Notes: a model not told the origin generated them from the letters alone. A stretch of DNA of 64,000 nucleotides from Burkholderia gladioli (GCF_000959725.1 NZ_CP009323.1:2790001-2854000); one strand, 5' to 3'; positions 51,168-61,523 are shown, numbered from the stretch's first letter. Translations and numbers: made by a program.

Positions 51168-52208
51168 TCAGGCGGGTTGGTCGAGCACGCGCCCGTCGCG
51201 CACCACGACGTCGTCGTCGAGTTGCACGGTGCAGTGGCGCAGGGGAATGTCGATATGGCAGGTGGTGGTGCGATCGCCGCCGCCCTCGTTGTTCGGGCCG
51301 AGCGAGAACAGGAAATTGCCCTCGAAGGCGCGCGCGTCCATGCCGATGGTGGCCTCGCGATCGTAGAGGCCCAGCGTGGACCAGCGCGCGCGCGGCTGCA
51401 GCCCCCAGCCGATATGCGAGATCGCATAACCTTCCGGATCCTGGAAGGTTTCCATGTAGTCGCGCAGCAGCGCGGCATCCACGCCGCCCTCGATGCGGGT
51501 GGCATAACCGCCTTCCACCGTCAGCACGATCGGCTCGGACACATAGTGCTTCTGCGGCAGCAGGATGTCGCCGCGGTCGATCACGATGGTGCCGTGCGCG
51601 CCACGGTCGTTCGGGAAGGTCAGCGCGAAGCCGCTCGGCCAGTGGTCCCAGCGGCCCGGCTCGTCGACGTAGCCGTATTCGGCGGTCGGCCCGAAATCGC
51701 CGAGCGGGCAGACCAGCGCGGTGCCGGCCGGCGAGCTGACGCGCATCTCGCGCGCGGCCGAGATCTTCGCGGCGGCGGCCAGCACGCGCGTGCGGTCGCC
51801 CTCGGTGGGCACCAGGCGCGCCAGTACCTCGGGCGGCTCGACGGCCAGCAGGATCTTGGTGCCGGACTTCAGGATGTCGTGCTGCTCCGGGGAGAACAGC
51901 AGGGTCATCAGGTCGAGCACCAGGTCGCTGGCCTTCAGGGCCGCGATCGCGGCGCGGTTGCCGGTCAGCGGCGTGGTGCCGAGATAGGCCAGCGAATCGC
52001 GGCTGAAGGCCTTCTCGCCGTTCACGGGCGGCAGGTCCAGGCGGTTCACGATCGCCCCCATCTGCTGGGTGGCGATCAGCGCGCAGGACAGCGTCTGCGG
52101 ATGGGTCGAGGAACTGGTCAGGATCGTCACGGTCTGCCCCGCCTCGAGGCGCGACAGCGTCAGCACGCGCTTCCACGCGTCGATCAATTGGAAATCGCTA
52201 ATCGGCAT
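51168..52208 (-). CDS. nicX: 2,5-dihydroxypyridine 5,6-dioxygenase
   Basis: This 346-residue iron(II) extradiol-like dioxygenase opens the pyridine ring between C5 and C6 to give N-formylmaleamate. The three metal ligands reported for Pseudomonas NicX fall at the same numbers here: His265 (SHIGWGL), His318 and Asp320 (TTCHIDIPL). It begins MPISDFQLIDAWKRVL. The start is 17 bp behind nicD. I exclude the longer frame running into nicD. Confidence 0.95.
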   Translation of the reverse strand: MPISDFQLIDAWKRVLTLSRLEAGQTVTILTSSSTHPQTLSCALIATQQMGAIVNRLDLPPVNGEKAFSRDSLAYLGTTPLTGNRAAIAALKASDLVLDLMTLLFSPEQHDILKSGTKILLAVEPPEVLARLVPTEGDRTRVLAAAAKISAAREMRVSSPAGTALVCPLGDFGPTAEYGYVDEPGRWDHWPSGFALTFPNDRGAHGTIVIDRGDILLPQKHYVSEPIVLTVEGGYATRIEGGVDAALLRDYMETFQDPEGYAISHIGWGLQPRARWSTLGLYDREATIGMDARAFEGNFLFSLGPNNEGGGDRTTTCHIDIPLRHCTVQLDDDVVVRDGRVLDQPA

Positions 52209-52225
52209 GTTCGGCTCCGTTCGAA

Positions 52226-53071
52226 TCAGGCAGCGGCCGTGGCGGGCACCAGCGGCGCGCCGAGGAAATCGCCGAAGGCCGCGTAGAAGCCGGCCGCGTT
52301 GTCCCAGGGAATCATGTGGCCGGCGGCCGGCACGCGCACATGGCGCATCGCCGGGGTGGCGCGCTGCAGCTCGGCCACGTCCTCGTCGCGCACCACGTCG
52401 CCGCGCTCGGCGGTGATCAGCAGCGAGCTCACGCGCAGCCGCGCCGCGTCGGCATGAAAATCGTCCTGGTGGAAACCTTCGTAGGAGGCCAGCACGGCGC
52501 GCTCGTCGCAGGTGTGCAGCCATTCGGCGCGCAAGCGCAGTTCCTCGTCGGTCCAGCTCGGGCAGAAGGCGCGCATGCCCTCGGCGTCGGTGCCGGCACG
52601 CGCCAGCGCCATCGAATCGACGTACCAGGGCAGCTTGCCCGGGTATTCGCGGCGGCCCGGCCCCGAGACGGGCGGATCGACCAGCACCACCGATTCGAGG
52701 CCCGCCTCGATCCGCAGCGCGGCGCGCGCGGCGATGCGCGCGCCCATCGAATGGCCGACCAGCGCGTAACGTTTGAGTTTCAGCGCCGCGGCCAACGCGG
52801 CCACGTCGGCGGCCTGCGCGTCGAGGCTGTAGTCGAGCGTGTCCGAGGCGGAGGACAGGCCGCGGCCGCGCACGTCGATCACATAGGTGTCGAAGCGCGC
52901 GCCGAACACCTCGCCGACGAAACCCCAGGTGATGGCCGGGCTGGTGATGCCGGGAATCAGGATCACGGCGGGCCGCGCGGCGCGCTCGCCGCTCGCGCCG
53001 CCGTAGCGCAGGTAGTGCTGGCGGATGCCGTTGGCGTGGACGTTGGCGCCGTACAGGAAGGTGGAGCTCAT
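52226..53071 (-). CDS. nicD: N-formylmaleamate deformylase
   Basis: This 281-residue alpha/beta hydrolase has nucleophile Ser108 in LVGHSMG, oxyanion region LIPGITSPAITWGF and catalytic His in AAGHMIPWDN near residue 260. It removes formate from N-formylmaleamate to give maleamate. It starts 14 bp after nicE and is followed by nicX. Confidence 0.93.
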   Translation of the reverse strand: MSSTFLYGANVHANGIRQHYLRYGGASGERAARPAVILIPGITSPAITWGFVGEVFGARFDTYVIDVRGRGLSSASDTLDYSLDAQAADVAALAAALKLKRYALVGHSMGARIAARAALRIEAGLESVVLVDPPVSGPGRREYPGKLPWYVDSMALARAGTDAEGMRAFCPSWTDEELRLRAEWLHTCDERAVLASYEGFHQDDFHADAARLRVSSLLITAERGDVVRDEDVAELQRATPAMRHVRVPAAGHMIPWDNAAGFYAAFGDFLGAPLVPATAAA

Positions 53072-53085
53072 GATGGCGGCCTCGC

Positions 53086-53838
53086 TCAGTAAGCGCCCGA
53101 CAGCAGCGCGCCGGCGCCCGGCACGATCGGCTCGAGATCGAGTTCGCGCAGGATCGAGTAGGTGGTGGCGATCGCGGCAGTGATCACCGGCTTGCCCGTC
53201 ATCGCCTCGACCTTGGCCACCGCCGGCAGCGAGGGCATCTGCACGCAGGCCGACAGCACGATCGCGTCGGCGTCCTGGTAGGGCAGGCTCTTGACGATCT
53301 CGGGCAGGCGCGCCGGATCGTGGCGGCCGACGTCGAGGTTGTCGGGGATCTCGAGCGCGCGCCAGGCGATCACTTCATAACCCTCGTGGCCGATGTAGTC
53401 GACCACCAGCTCGGTGAGCGGCTTCATGTAGGGCGCGACCACCACGATCTTCTTCGCGCCGATCACCTTCAGCGCGTCGACCAGCGCGCCCGCGCTGGTC
53501 AGCACCGGCGCCTTGGCGCCGTTCTCGGCGGTGTGGCGCGTCAGGCGTTCCTGCGAAACGCGGTGGTAGCCGCGGCCCATCGCCATGATCGCCACCAGGC
53601 AGGCGTAGCCGAGCACGTCGACGCGCGCGTCCGACAGCTCGAGCGCGCAGCGATCGGATTCGGCATCCATCGCGGCCAGTTCCTCCTTGACCACCTTCTT
53701 CATGCGCATGCGGCTCGAATGGAAGGTGAAGCGCTCCGGGCGGATCGCCTCGCGCAGCCGCAGCATCGCGGGGATCTCGGTTTCCATGGTGGTGTTCGAG
53801 CTCGGCACGATCTGGCCGATGCGGAAGGTGCGGGTCAT
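53086..53838 (-). CDS. nicE: maleate cis-trans isomerase
   Basis: This 250-residue Asp/Glu racemase-fold enzyme turns maleate into fumarate, the end product entering the citric acid cycle. The two catalytic cysteines are Cys80 (VLGYACLVAIMAMG) and Cys198 (IVLSACVQMPS), equivalent to Cys82 and Cys200 of known NicE. The signature VPSSNTTMETE is present at residues 11-21. It is the first gene of the leftward nic operon, 331 bp from divergent nicC. Confidence 0.95.
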   Translation of the reverse strand: MTRTFRIGQIVPSSNTTMETEIPAMLRLREAIRPERFTFHSSRMRMKKVVKEELAAMDAESDRCALELSDARVDVLGYACLVAIMAMGRGYHRVSQERLTRHTAENGAKAPVLTSAGALVDALKVIGAKKIVVVAPYMKPLTELVVDYIGHEGYEVIAWRALEIPDNLDVGRHDPARLPEIVKSLPYQDADAIVLSACVQMPSLPAVAKVEAMTGKPVITAAIATTYSILRELDLEPIVPGAGALLSGAY

Positions 53839-53943
53839 CAGGGGCTCCTGGGCTGCGAATGGATGGCGGCGGATTGGCGCCGGGCGGCGTCGCATCGATG
53901 CTGGCATCGGCGCCGGGCGATCGCCGGATCTGAGGCAAAGTCT

Positions 53944-53953
53944 AGCGTGTACA
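53944..53953 (+). promoter_or_regulatory. candidate NicR operator, nicE side
   Basis: AGCGTGTACAT, preceded by TCT, is identical over 11 bp to the site at 47081 near nicR. It lies 106 bp before nicE in its direction of transcription. Confidence 0.55.
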
Positions 53954-54091
53954 TTTGAATATCACAACGTCTCAAAAATGCCGGAGGCTTAAGGGTAATC
54001 CCTTTGATTTGCCAAGAATTCGATCGATATTGGTGCGGGCAGCGTGCCCGGATACGGTGCGAAAATTTTTGCTTGTGCGAATATTTTTCAG

Positions 54092-54101
54092 TGTGTACGC
54101 T
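54092..54101 (-). promoter_or_regulatory. candidate NicR operator, nicC side
   Basis: On the minus strand this reads TCT then AGCGTACACACT, sharing 12 bp with the site at 46901 before nicT. It lies 69 bp before nicC. Together with 53944 it forms an inverted pair (TCTAGCGT on both strands) 148 bp apart. Confidence 0.55.
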
Positions 54102-54115
54102 AGATTTCAACGTAA

Positions 54116-55321
<1,206 letters not shown>

Positions 55322-55511
55322 GGCGGTAGCGGCAAGGGGCGCTGGCCGGGCGCCCCGCGCATCGAGGGGCGGCGAGGCCTGACGGAAGTTCGAGGCCGCC
55401 CCGGCCGGAATTTCGGCGAGGTATAACGGAATCGCGCGGCCTGCGCCGCGCGGAGTTGCCTGCCGGCTCGCGCGTCTGCCACGCGCGTCGGCCTATTGAA
55501 TCGAGTCTGTC

Positions 55512-56015
55512 ATGTCGCATTCCGGCCATCCGGCGGGGCCGCTCACGCTCCGCGTCAACGGCGAGGTGCGCCGCGTCCCCGACGCCGCGCCCGACACGCC
55601 CCTGCTGCTGATCCTGCGTAACGATTTCGCCCTGAACGGCCCGAAGTACGGCTGCGGGCTCGGCCAATGCGGCGCCTGCACGGTGCTGGTCGACGGCCAG
55701 GCGACGCGTTCCTGCGTGGTGCCGGCCGGCGCCGCGAGCGGGCGCGAGGTCACCACGCTCGAAGGGCTCGGCACGCCCGAGGCGCTGCATCCGATCCAGC
55801 GTGCCTTCATCGAGGAGCAGGCCGCGCAATGCGGCTACTGCCTGAACGGCATGATCATGAGCGCCAAGGCCCTGCTCGACCGCGAGCCGGCGCCCGACGA
55901 CGACGCGATCCGCGAGGCGCTGCGTTTCAATCTGTGCCGCTGCGGCACCCATCTCGAGATCGTGCGCGCCGTGCAGCGCGCGGCACGTTACCTGCAAGCC
56001 GACCATGAAGCCTGA
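55512..56015 (+). CDS. nicA: nicotinate dehydrogenase small [2Fe-2S] subunit
   Basis: This 167-residue protein binds two [2Fe-2S] clusters. The first uses the Cys of YGCGLGQCGACTVLVDG and a later Cys (TRSC); the second uses QCGYCLNGM and LCRCGTHLEI. It passes electrons from the Moco subunit to cytochromes. Its stop overlaps the next gene by 11 bp. Partner subunits are the stand-alone Moco protein (47875-50247) and the cytochrome protein that follows. Confidence 0.94.
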   Translation: MSHSGHPAGPLTLRVNGEVRRVPDAAPDTPLLLILRNDFALNGPKYGCGLGQCGACTVLVDGQATRSCVVPAGAASGREVTTLEGLGTPEALHPIQRAFIEEQAAQCGYCLNGMIMSAKALLDREPAPDDDAIREALRFNLCRCGTHLEIVRAVQRAARYLQADHEA

Positions 56016-58521
56016 TCGCGCGGTGAACGAAGCCGCCTCGACCGCGCTGGCCGAGGCGCGCGAGGCGCCGGCGGCAAGCCTGGCTGCGGCGCCGGGCGAG
56101 CGAGATGCCGCCGAGGTCGCCTCGCGGCGCCATGCCGAATACGGCTGGCCGACCGGCACGCCGGGCGTGAGCGCGATGCTCGATGTCGAGGCGGGGATCT
56201 CGGAGCAGGGCCGGCTCGCGAGCTGGCGCTACCGGGCGCGCCTGTCGACGGCGAGCGGCGAGGCGCGCTCGCGGCCGGCGCCGGTATCGGGCGAGGCGCC
56301 TGCTCATGGCGATTCTGGCGCATATGGCGGGTATGGCGAGCGCGCCTTGCCCTTCGTCTATCGGCACGCCGAGGCGCGCATCGAGGTGGAGGATCCCGCG
56401 TTCGCGATTCCGGCGCATGCGCACGTGTTCGCGCGCGAATCGGGTCTCGACGAATGCGCGGCCGAGTTGCGCGCCGATCCCGTCGAACTGCGCCTGCGCC
56501 ATCTCGATCCGGTCGCCGACGCGGGCGCGCAGGCGGTGATCCGGATGGTGAGCGAGCGGGCCCGATGGCAGGCGCCGGCGGTGGCCGTGCCGGCCTCGTC
56601 CTGGTTGCGCGGACGCGGTTTCGCTTTCGACGGGCGGCGCGTCGAGGCGGATCGGGCCGAGCAGGGCGCGCCGGGCACCGCGTCGCTCGACGCGCGTTCG
56701 GACTGGAGCGCCTGGGTGGTCGACATCGAGGTCGATCCGGCCAGCGGCGATATCGCGCTGCGTCGCGTGGTGGCCGGGCAGGGCGCCGGCGAGCCCGGCC
56801 CCGACGGCTTGCCGCGCGGCTCGGGCGTGGCGGCCGCGCAGGTGGAGGCCACGGTGGCGCGCCTGCTCGGCGTGCAGCATGCCGCGCGTCATGCCTTCGA
56901 CGAGAGCGCCGGTGAAGGTGGCGCAGGCGGCGACGCGCTCGCCTACGAACTCACGCGCGCCGGCCAGGCCACGGGCGAGCCGGCGGCCGCGCCGGACCTC
57001 GCTTCGCTGGACCCGGCCGAACGCGCGCGGCTAGAACGGGCCGCCGCGCCCGCGGCGGCGGCGATCGCGAACGCGCTTTACGACGCCACCGGCGTGCGCT
57101 TTCGCGCGCCGCCCTTCGACGCGCGCACGGTGCGCGAGGCGCTGGCCACGCACCAGGCGCGCGCCGCGATGGCGGCGCGGCAACCCACGGCTGCGCAGCG
57201 CTGGCGGCGCTGGCTGAAGGGCGGCGGCATCGGCGGCGTGGTGGGCGGGCTGATCGGCCTGGCCGGCGCGATGCTGCCGGGCCCCGCGCCGATCGCGCCG
57301 ATCCCGGCCGGCTCGGCGGGCGGCGCCCAGGTGTGGAGCGCCGAGACGCTGGAGCGCGGCCGCCTGGTGGCGATCGCCGGCGACTGCGCGGTCTGCCACA
57401 CGGCGCCGGGCGGCAAGCCCAACGCGGGCGGCTTCCCGCTCGAAACGCCGTTCGGCACGATCTACTCGACCAATCTCACGCCCGATGCCGAGACCGGCAT
57501 CGGCAACTGGTCCTACCCGGCCTTCGCGCGCGCCATGCGCGAGGGCATCTCGCGCGACGGCCATCATCTCTACCCGGCTTTTCCGTACACGGCTTTCGCC
57601 AAGCTCAGCGAGCCCGACATGCTCGCGCTGTATGCCTACCTGATGTCCCAGCCGGCGGTGAAGGCGGTGCTGCCGCCCACGCGCCTGCCGTTCCCGATGA
57701 ACCAGCGGCGCCTGGTGGCCGGCTGGAACTGGCTCTATCACGACGACACGCCCTATGTGCCCGATCCGGCGCGCTCGGCGCAGTGGAACCGCGGCAAGTA
57801 CCTGGTCGATGGCGCCGGCCATTGCAGCGCCTGCCATTCGCCGCGCAACGCGCTGGGTGCCGAGAAGGGCGGTTTCGCCTACCTGAGCGGCGGCCAGGCC
57901 GAGGGCTGGGACGCGCCGGCGCTGGTCGCCGCCTCGCACGCGGCGCCGGTGCCCTGGACCGAGGACGCGCTGTTCCGCTACCTGCGCACCGGCTTCTCGC
58001 CCGAGCACGGCGTGGCGGCCGGGCCGATGGCGCCGGTGGTGGCGGGGCTGGCCGAGCTGCCCGAGGGCGACGTGCGCGCGATCGCGCATTACCTCGCCTC
58101 CTTGTCGCCCTCGGTCGACGCGCAGGCGGCGTCGGCCGCCGCCGCGTCGCGCGCCGGCGGCGCGGAGCTGGTCTCGACGCTCGGCATGGAGAACGGGCGG
58201 CGCGCCTTCGATGCGGCCTGCGCGGTCTGCCACGCGGAATCGGGCGGCGTCGGCCACTTCGGCGTGCGCCCGCTGATGGGGCTCAATACCAGCGTGAGCC
58301 ACGCCAATCCCGACAACCTGCTGCGTGTGCTGCAGAACGGCATCGCTCAGCCGGCCACGGCCGCGCTCGGCTACATGCCGGCCTTCCGCGACGAATTCGA
58401 CGATCGCCAGATGGCCGAGCTCGCCGCCTACATCCGCAAGCGATACGCGCCGGACCAGCCGGCCTGGCGCGATCTGGAAGCGGCCTCGGCGCGGATCCGC
58501 GCGCAGGGAGCGGGGCATTGA
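56005..58521 (+). CDS. nicB: three-heme cytochrome c protein with a degenerate molybdopterin domain (NicB-like)
   Basis: The 838-residue product has two parts. Residues ~1-405 match only the C-terminal half of a NicB-type Moco domain: FVYRHAEARIEVEDPAF, DPVELRLRHLDP and IANALYDATGVRFRAPPFDARTVREAL align with the stand-alone subunit. The N-terminal half and the GEPPLGAGE motif with the catalytic Glu are missing. A Gly-rich hydrophobic segment (~411-430) is a likely membrane anchor. Then three c-type hemes: CAVCH 461-465, CSACH 607-611, CAVCH 739-743. It probably carries electrons from NicA to the respiratory chain while the Moco site is supplied in trans. Its stop overlaps an xdhC-like remnant. 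Confidence 0.85.
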   Translation: MKPDRAVNEAASTALAEAREAPAASLAAAPGERDAAEVASRRHAEYGWPTGTPGVSAMLDVEAGISEQGRLASWRYRARLSTASGEARSRPAPVSGEAPAHGDSGAYGGYGERALPFVYRHAEARIEVEDPAFAIPAHAHVFARESGLDECAAELRADPVELRLRHLDPVADAGAQAVIRMVSERARWQAPAVAVPASSWLRGRGFAFDGRRVEADRAEQGAPGTASLDARSDWSAWVVDIEVDPASGDIALRRVVAGQGAGEPGPDGLPRGSGVAAAQVEATVARLLGVQHAARHAFDESAGEGGAGGDALAYELTRAGQATGEPAAAPDLASLDPAERARLERAAAPAAAAIANALYDATGVRFRAPPFDARTVREALATHQARAAMAARQPTAAQRWRRWLKGGGIGGVVGGLIGLAGAMLPGPAPIAPIPAGSAGGAQVWSAETLERGRLVAIAGDCAVCHTAPGGKPNAGGFPLETPFGTIYSTNLTPDAETGIGNWSYPAFARAMREGISRDGHHLYPAFPYTAFAKLSEPDMLALYAYLMSQPAVKAVLPPTRLPFPMNQRRLVAGWNWLYHDDTPYVPDPARSAQWNRGKYLVDGAGHCSACHSPRNALGAEKGGFAYLSGGQAEGWDAPALVAASHAAPVPWTEDALFRYLRTGFSPEHGVAAGPMAPVVAGLAELPEGDVRAIAHYLASLSPSVDAQAASAAAASRAGGAELVSTLGMENGRRAFDAACAVCHAESGGVGHFGVRPLMGLNTSVSHANPDNLLRVLQNGIAQPATAALGYMPAFRDEFDDRQMAELAAYIRKRYAPDQPAWRDLEAASARIRAQGAGH

Positions 58522-58733
58522 ACGCGCTCGAGGCTTTCCTCGCGCGCCGGCATGCGCCGATCGGGCTGTACCTGGGCGGCGGCACGCCGCCCGAGATCGC
58601 CGTGTCGATTGTCGCCGACCTGACCGCGCGCCGGCATCGCGTGCCGGTGGCCGGCTTGCGCGACGTCGAGGCGGGCAAGGCCGCCCGCGCCGCGCCGGAT
58701 GGTTCGGGTGCGCCGCGGCCTTCGGGCTCTTAA
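58518..58733 (+). pseudogene. 3' fragment of an xdhC-like maturation gene
   Basis: The frame overlapping the cytochrome gene stop encodes about 71 residues whose APIGLYLGGGTPPEIAVSIVADLTARRH (in pieces) matches the C-terminal end of XdhC-family proteins, which insert sulfurated Moco into xanthine-dehydrogenase-type enzymes. The N-terminal XdhC domain and its Rossmann part are absent, and the only start is a TTG at 58518. I take it as a deletion remnant left when the region was shortened. Whether the tail is still translated by coupling (TTGA overlap) is unknown. Confidence 0.6.
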
Positions 58734-58877
58734 GCGCGCCTTAATCCAGGGCCCCTAGCATGCCGATAGCGGTGACCGGTCGAAGCTGTCGAGCGGCGCC
58801 GCCAGCGCGCCCCGACGCGCCGGCATGCCGGCCCTGGCGCGCGCCCATCGACCAGCCCCTTGCCGCGACGGTGCGCC

Positions 58878-59150
58878 ATGATCAAGCACTTCAACTACAC
58901 GCTCGGCGACGAGACGATTTCCCTGTGTGCCAGCTTCGGCGCCGGCCCGGCCCTGCGCCGCGTGCTGGTGAGCCGAGCCGATTCGATGGAGACCCTGGTG
59001 GTGCTCGATGCGCGCGGTTTCTCCGGCATGCTGAAGCTGGTGACCGAGGCGCCCGAGGGCTTGCTGGACGACGCGATCCGCAAGGTCGAGGATGAGCAAC
59101 TGGTCGAGCGCGCGATTCGTGGTCGCGCGATCGTCGAGGCGCAGCTCTGA
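58878..59150 (+). CDS. hypothetical small protein
   Basis: This 90-residue protein, not recognised, is MIKHFNYTLGDETISLCASF onwards, mixed alpha/beta, without signal or membrane segment, ending QLVERAIRGRAIVEAQL. It starts at the ATG at 58878, 144 bp after the xdhC remnant, and is convergent with the LysR gene. It is of the length and codon use of a real gene. Function unknown. Confidence 0.6.
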   Translation: MIKHFNYTLGDETISLCASFGAGPALRRVLVSRADSMETLVVLDARGFSGMLKLVTEAPEGLLDDAIRKVEDEQLVERAIRGRAIVEAQL

Positions 59151-59172
59151 GTTCGGCGGCGCGCGGCTTGGC

Positions 59173-60081
59173 TCAGGCGGCGGGATTGGTCCCGTCGCTC
59201 GCCGGGTCGCCCTGCGCCAGCAGCCAGTCGAGCAGTTGCCCGACGATCGGCGATCGCGAAGGCCCGGCCACGCGTGACAACCACCAGGTCGTGCCGGGCA
59301 GGCGCGGGTAATCCTCCAGCACCCGCAGCGCGCCGCGCGCGATCTCGTCCTGCGCCGCCAGTCGCGATACGCAGGCCAGGCCGCGCCCGCGTCGCACGGC
59401 ATCCAGCACCAGGCGCTGATCGTCGTAGATCGCCCTGATCCGGTAGGCCGACAACGGCCCGCGCAACAGCGCGGCGGTGCTCTCGTCGGTCAGGTTCTCC
59501 TCCAGGCAGATCAATCCCGCGTGCCGATGATGCTCGGCGCGCGGCACCCCGCTCAATTGCCGGGCCAGTCCGCTCGCGCAAACCGTCACCCATTCGTCGC
59601 GCAGCAACGGCGTCTCCAGCAGGCCCGGCTGCTGCATGGGGCGCGCGCCGATCGTCAGGTCGACGTCGATCTCGTCGACGTAGCGCGCGCTCTCGTCGGT
59701 CGAGAGCAGCGGGCACAGCTCGGGCAGCGCCTGCTGCAACTGCTCGAGACGCGGTTGCAGCCAGCCGTGCAGCAGCGGCGCGGGACACACCAGCACCACC
59801 AGCCCCGGATCGAGATAGCTGGCGATCCGGCCGAGCCCGCTGCGCAGCGTGTCCATCGAGCGTCGTACGCTTCGCTGCAGCACCTCGCCGGCCACCGTCA
59901 GCTCCACGCCGCGGCCCACGCGGCGGAACAGCGGCTGCCCGAGCTGTTCCTCAAGCTGCTGGATCTGGTGGCTGATCGCCGATTGCGACAGGTGCAGCTC
60001 GTCGGCAGCGCGCGAGAAGTTGCCCAGGCGCGCGGCCGCCTCGAAGCCCATCAGTAATTTCAGGGAAGGAACGCGCTGCAT
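59173..60081 (-). CDS. LysR-family regulator (GcvA-like)
   Basis: This 302-residue LysR protein shows the GcvA-type N-terminus: MQRVPSLKLLMGFEAAARLGNFSRAADELHLSQSAISHQIQQLEEQLG in pieces over residues 1-48, then LFRRVGRGVELTVAG. The effector domain includes DVDLTIGARP and a C-terminal WLLAQGDPA. It is divergent from the agmatine deiminase gene over 175 bp and is its likely regulator. I use the ATG at 60081; a TTG 33 bp upstream is less likely. Confidence 0.9.
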   Translation of the reverse strand: MQRVPSLKLLMGFEAAARLGNFSRAADELHLSQSAISHQIQQLEEQLGQPLFRRVGRGVELTVAGEVLQRSVRRSMDTLRSGLGRIASYLDPGLVVLVCPAPLLHGWLQPRLEQLQQALPELCPLLSTDESARYVDEIDVDLTIGARPMQQPGLLETPLLRDEWVTVCASGLARQLSGVPRAEHHRHAGLICLEENLTDESTAALLRGPLSAYRIRAIYDDQRLVLDAVRRGRGLACVSRLAAQDEIARGALRVLEDYPRLPGTTWWLSRVAGPSRSPIVGQLLDWLLAQGDPASDGTNPAA

Positions 60082-60256
60082 GGAGATATGAGGAAAGTTG
60101 ATTGATTGGGGCAATAAACATCATTTTTCATCAAGTCTGGCTGCCAGCACAATCTCGCATCGGCCAAACGTGAAGGCGCGGCATGAAAGGGACGGAATCC
60201 GGACCCTGCTGCGCGCCGGCGCGACAGGCTCCATCGATCTGATTGAGGAATTCGAG

Positions 60257-61366
60257 ATGACGACACGACGCCATTTCCTGAAACGCGGTGTGCTGGCCTC
60301 CAGCGGCGCGCTGGTCACGGGCGCGCTGGGTGGCGCCTTCAGCCTGCCGGCGCAAGCCCGCGACGAAGCCTGGCGGATGCCCGACGAGGGCGACCGGCAT
60401 GCCGCCACCTGGATGGCCTTCGGCCCCAGCGAGGCGATCTGGGGCGCCCGGCTGCTGCCGGTGGTCAGGCAGAACCTGGCGGGCATCGCGCGGGCGATCG
60501 CCGCGCACGAGCCGGTGAAGATGCTGGTGCGCGAGCAGGAGCAGGAGACCGCCGCGCGTCTGTGCGGCGCCTCGGTCGAGCTGGTGCCCTGCGAGATCGA
60601 CGATCTCTGGATGCGCGATACCGGCCCGGTGTTCGTCAAGGGCGCGGCCGGGCAGCTCGGCGCGGTCGGCTTCAACTTCAACGGCTGGGGCAACAAGCAG
60701 GAGCACGAGGCGGATGCCGAAGTGGCGGGCCTGGTTGCCGATCGCGCCGGCGCGGCGCGCGTGGCGACGCGCCTGGTGCTGGAGGGTGGCGGCATCGAGG
60801 TGGACGGCGAGGGCACGGCCATCATCACCGAGAGCTGCGTGCTCAACGCCAACCGCAATCCGGGCCTGGACAAGGCGCGGTGCGAGGCGGAGCTGTCGCG
60901 GCTGCTCGGGCTCAGGAAGATCATCTGGCTGCCCGGCATCGCCGGCCGGGACATCACCGACGGTCATACCGATTTCTATGCGCGTTTCGCCAGCCCCGGC
61001 GTGGTGGTGGCCGGGCTCGACCCGGATCCGTCCTCCTACGATCACGCGGTGACCCAGCGCCACCTGGCGATCCTGCGCAAGGCCAGCGACGCGAAGGGCC
61101 GCCCGCTGAAGGTGGTGACGCTGCCGGGGCCGGGCAGCGTGCGCGCCCGGTATGAGAACGACCAGTTCGCGGCGGGCTACATCAACTTCTATGTCTGCAA
61201 TCGCGCCGTGATCGCCCCCGAGTTCGGCGATGCGAAGGCGGACCGCAACACGCGCGACGTGCTGACGGACCTGTTCCCGGGGCGCGAGGTGATCCAGCTC
61301 GATATCGACGGGGTGGCGGCCGGCGGCGGGGGCATTCACTGCACCACGCAGCAGCAGCCGGCTTGA
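60257..61366 (+). CDS. aguA: Tat-exported agmatine deiminase (PPAD family)
   Basis: This 369-residue guanidine-modifying enzyme carries a twin-arginine signal (TRRHFLKRGVLASSGALVTGAL, residues 3-24). The mature part shows RMPDEGDRHAATWMAFG, DDLWMRDTGPVFV (active-site Asp), LEGGGIEVDG, ITDGHTDFYARF and the catalytic Cys362 in GGGGIHCTTQQQP. It hydrolyses agmatine to N-carbamoylputrescine and ammonia. Export is unusual for AguA but known for signal-bearing members. The ATG at 60257 lies in a GAG context. Confidence 0.9.
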   Translation: MTTRRHFLKRGVLASSGALVTGALGGAFSLPAQARDEAWRMPDEGDRHAATWMAFGPSEAIWGARLLPVVRQNLAGIARAIAAHEPVKMLVREQEQETAARLCGASVELVPCEIDDLWMRDTGPVFVKGAAGQLGAVGFNFNGWGNKQEHEADAEVAGLVADRAGAARVATRLVLEGGGIEVDGEGTAIITESCVLNANRNPGLDKARCEAELSRLLGLRKIIWLPGIAGRDITDGHTDFYARFASPGVVVAGLDPDPSSYDHAVTQRHLAILRKASDAKGRPLKVVTLPGPGSVRARYENDQFAAGYINFYVCNRAVIAPEFGDAKADRNTRDVLTDLFPGREVIQLDIDGVAAGGGGIHCTTQQQPA

Positions 61367-61523
61367 GCGAAGGCGGGTTGCTGGCTGGGCCGGCGCGGCC
61401 GGCTCGTCGCGTCGGTGGCTCGAGGGCTTGGCCCAGGCTCGCCCCTGGCGGCACCAGGAGGGGACGAGAATAGGGCGGCGTCGTTCGCGGCGCACGATCC
61501 CGGCCGGATCTTTCCGGCCTCAG

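Noticed and set aside
57333..58517. Long +3 frame through the cytochrome gene as a full upstream part of an XdhC protein
   Set aside because: Its sequence before 58518 is Arg/Ala-rich shadow with no XdhC resemblance; only the part after the cytochrome stop matches.
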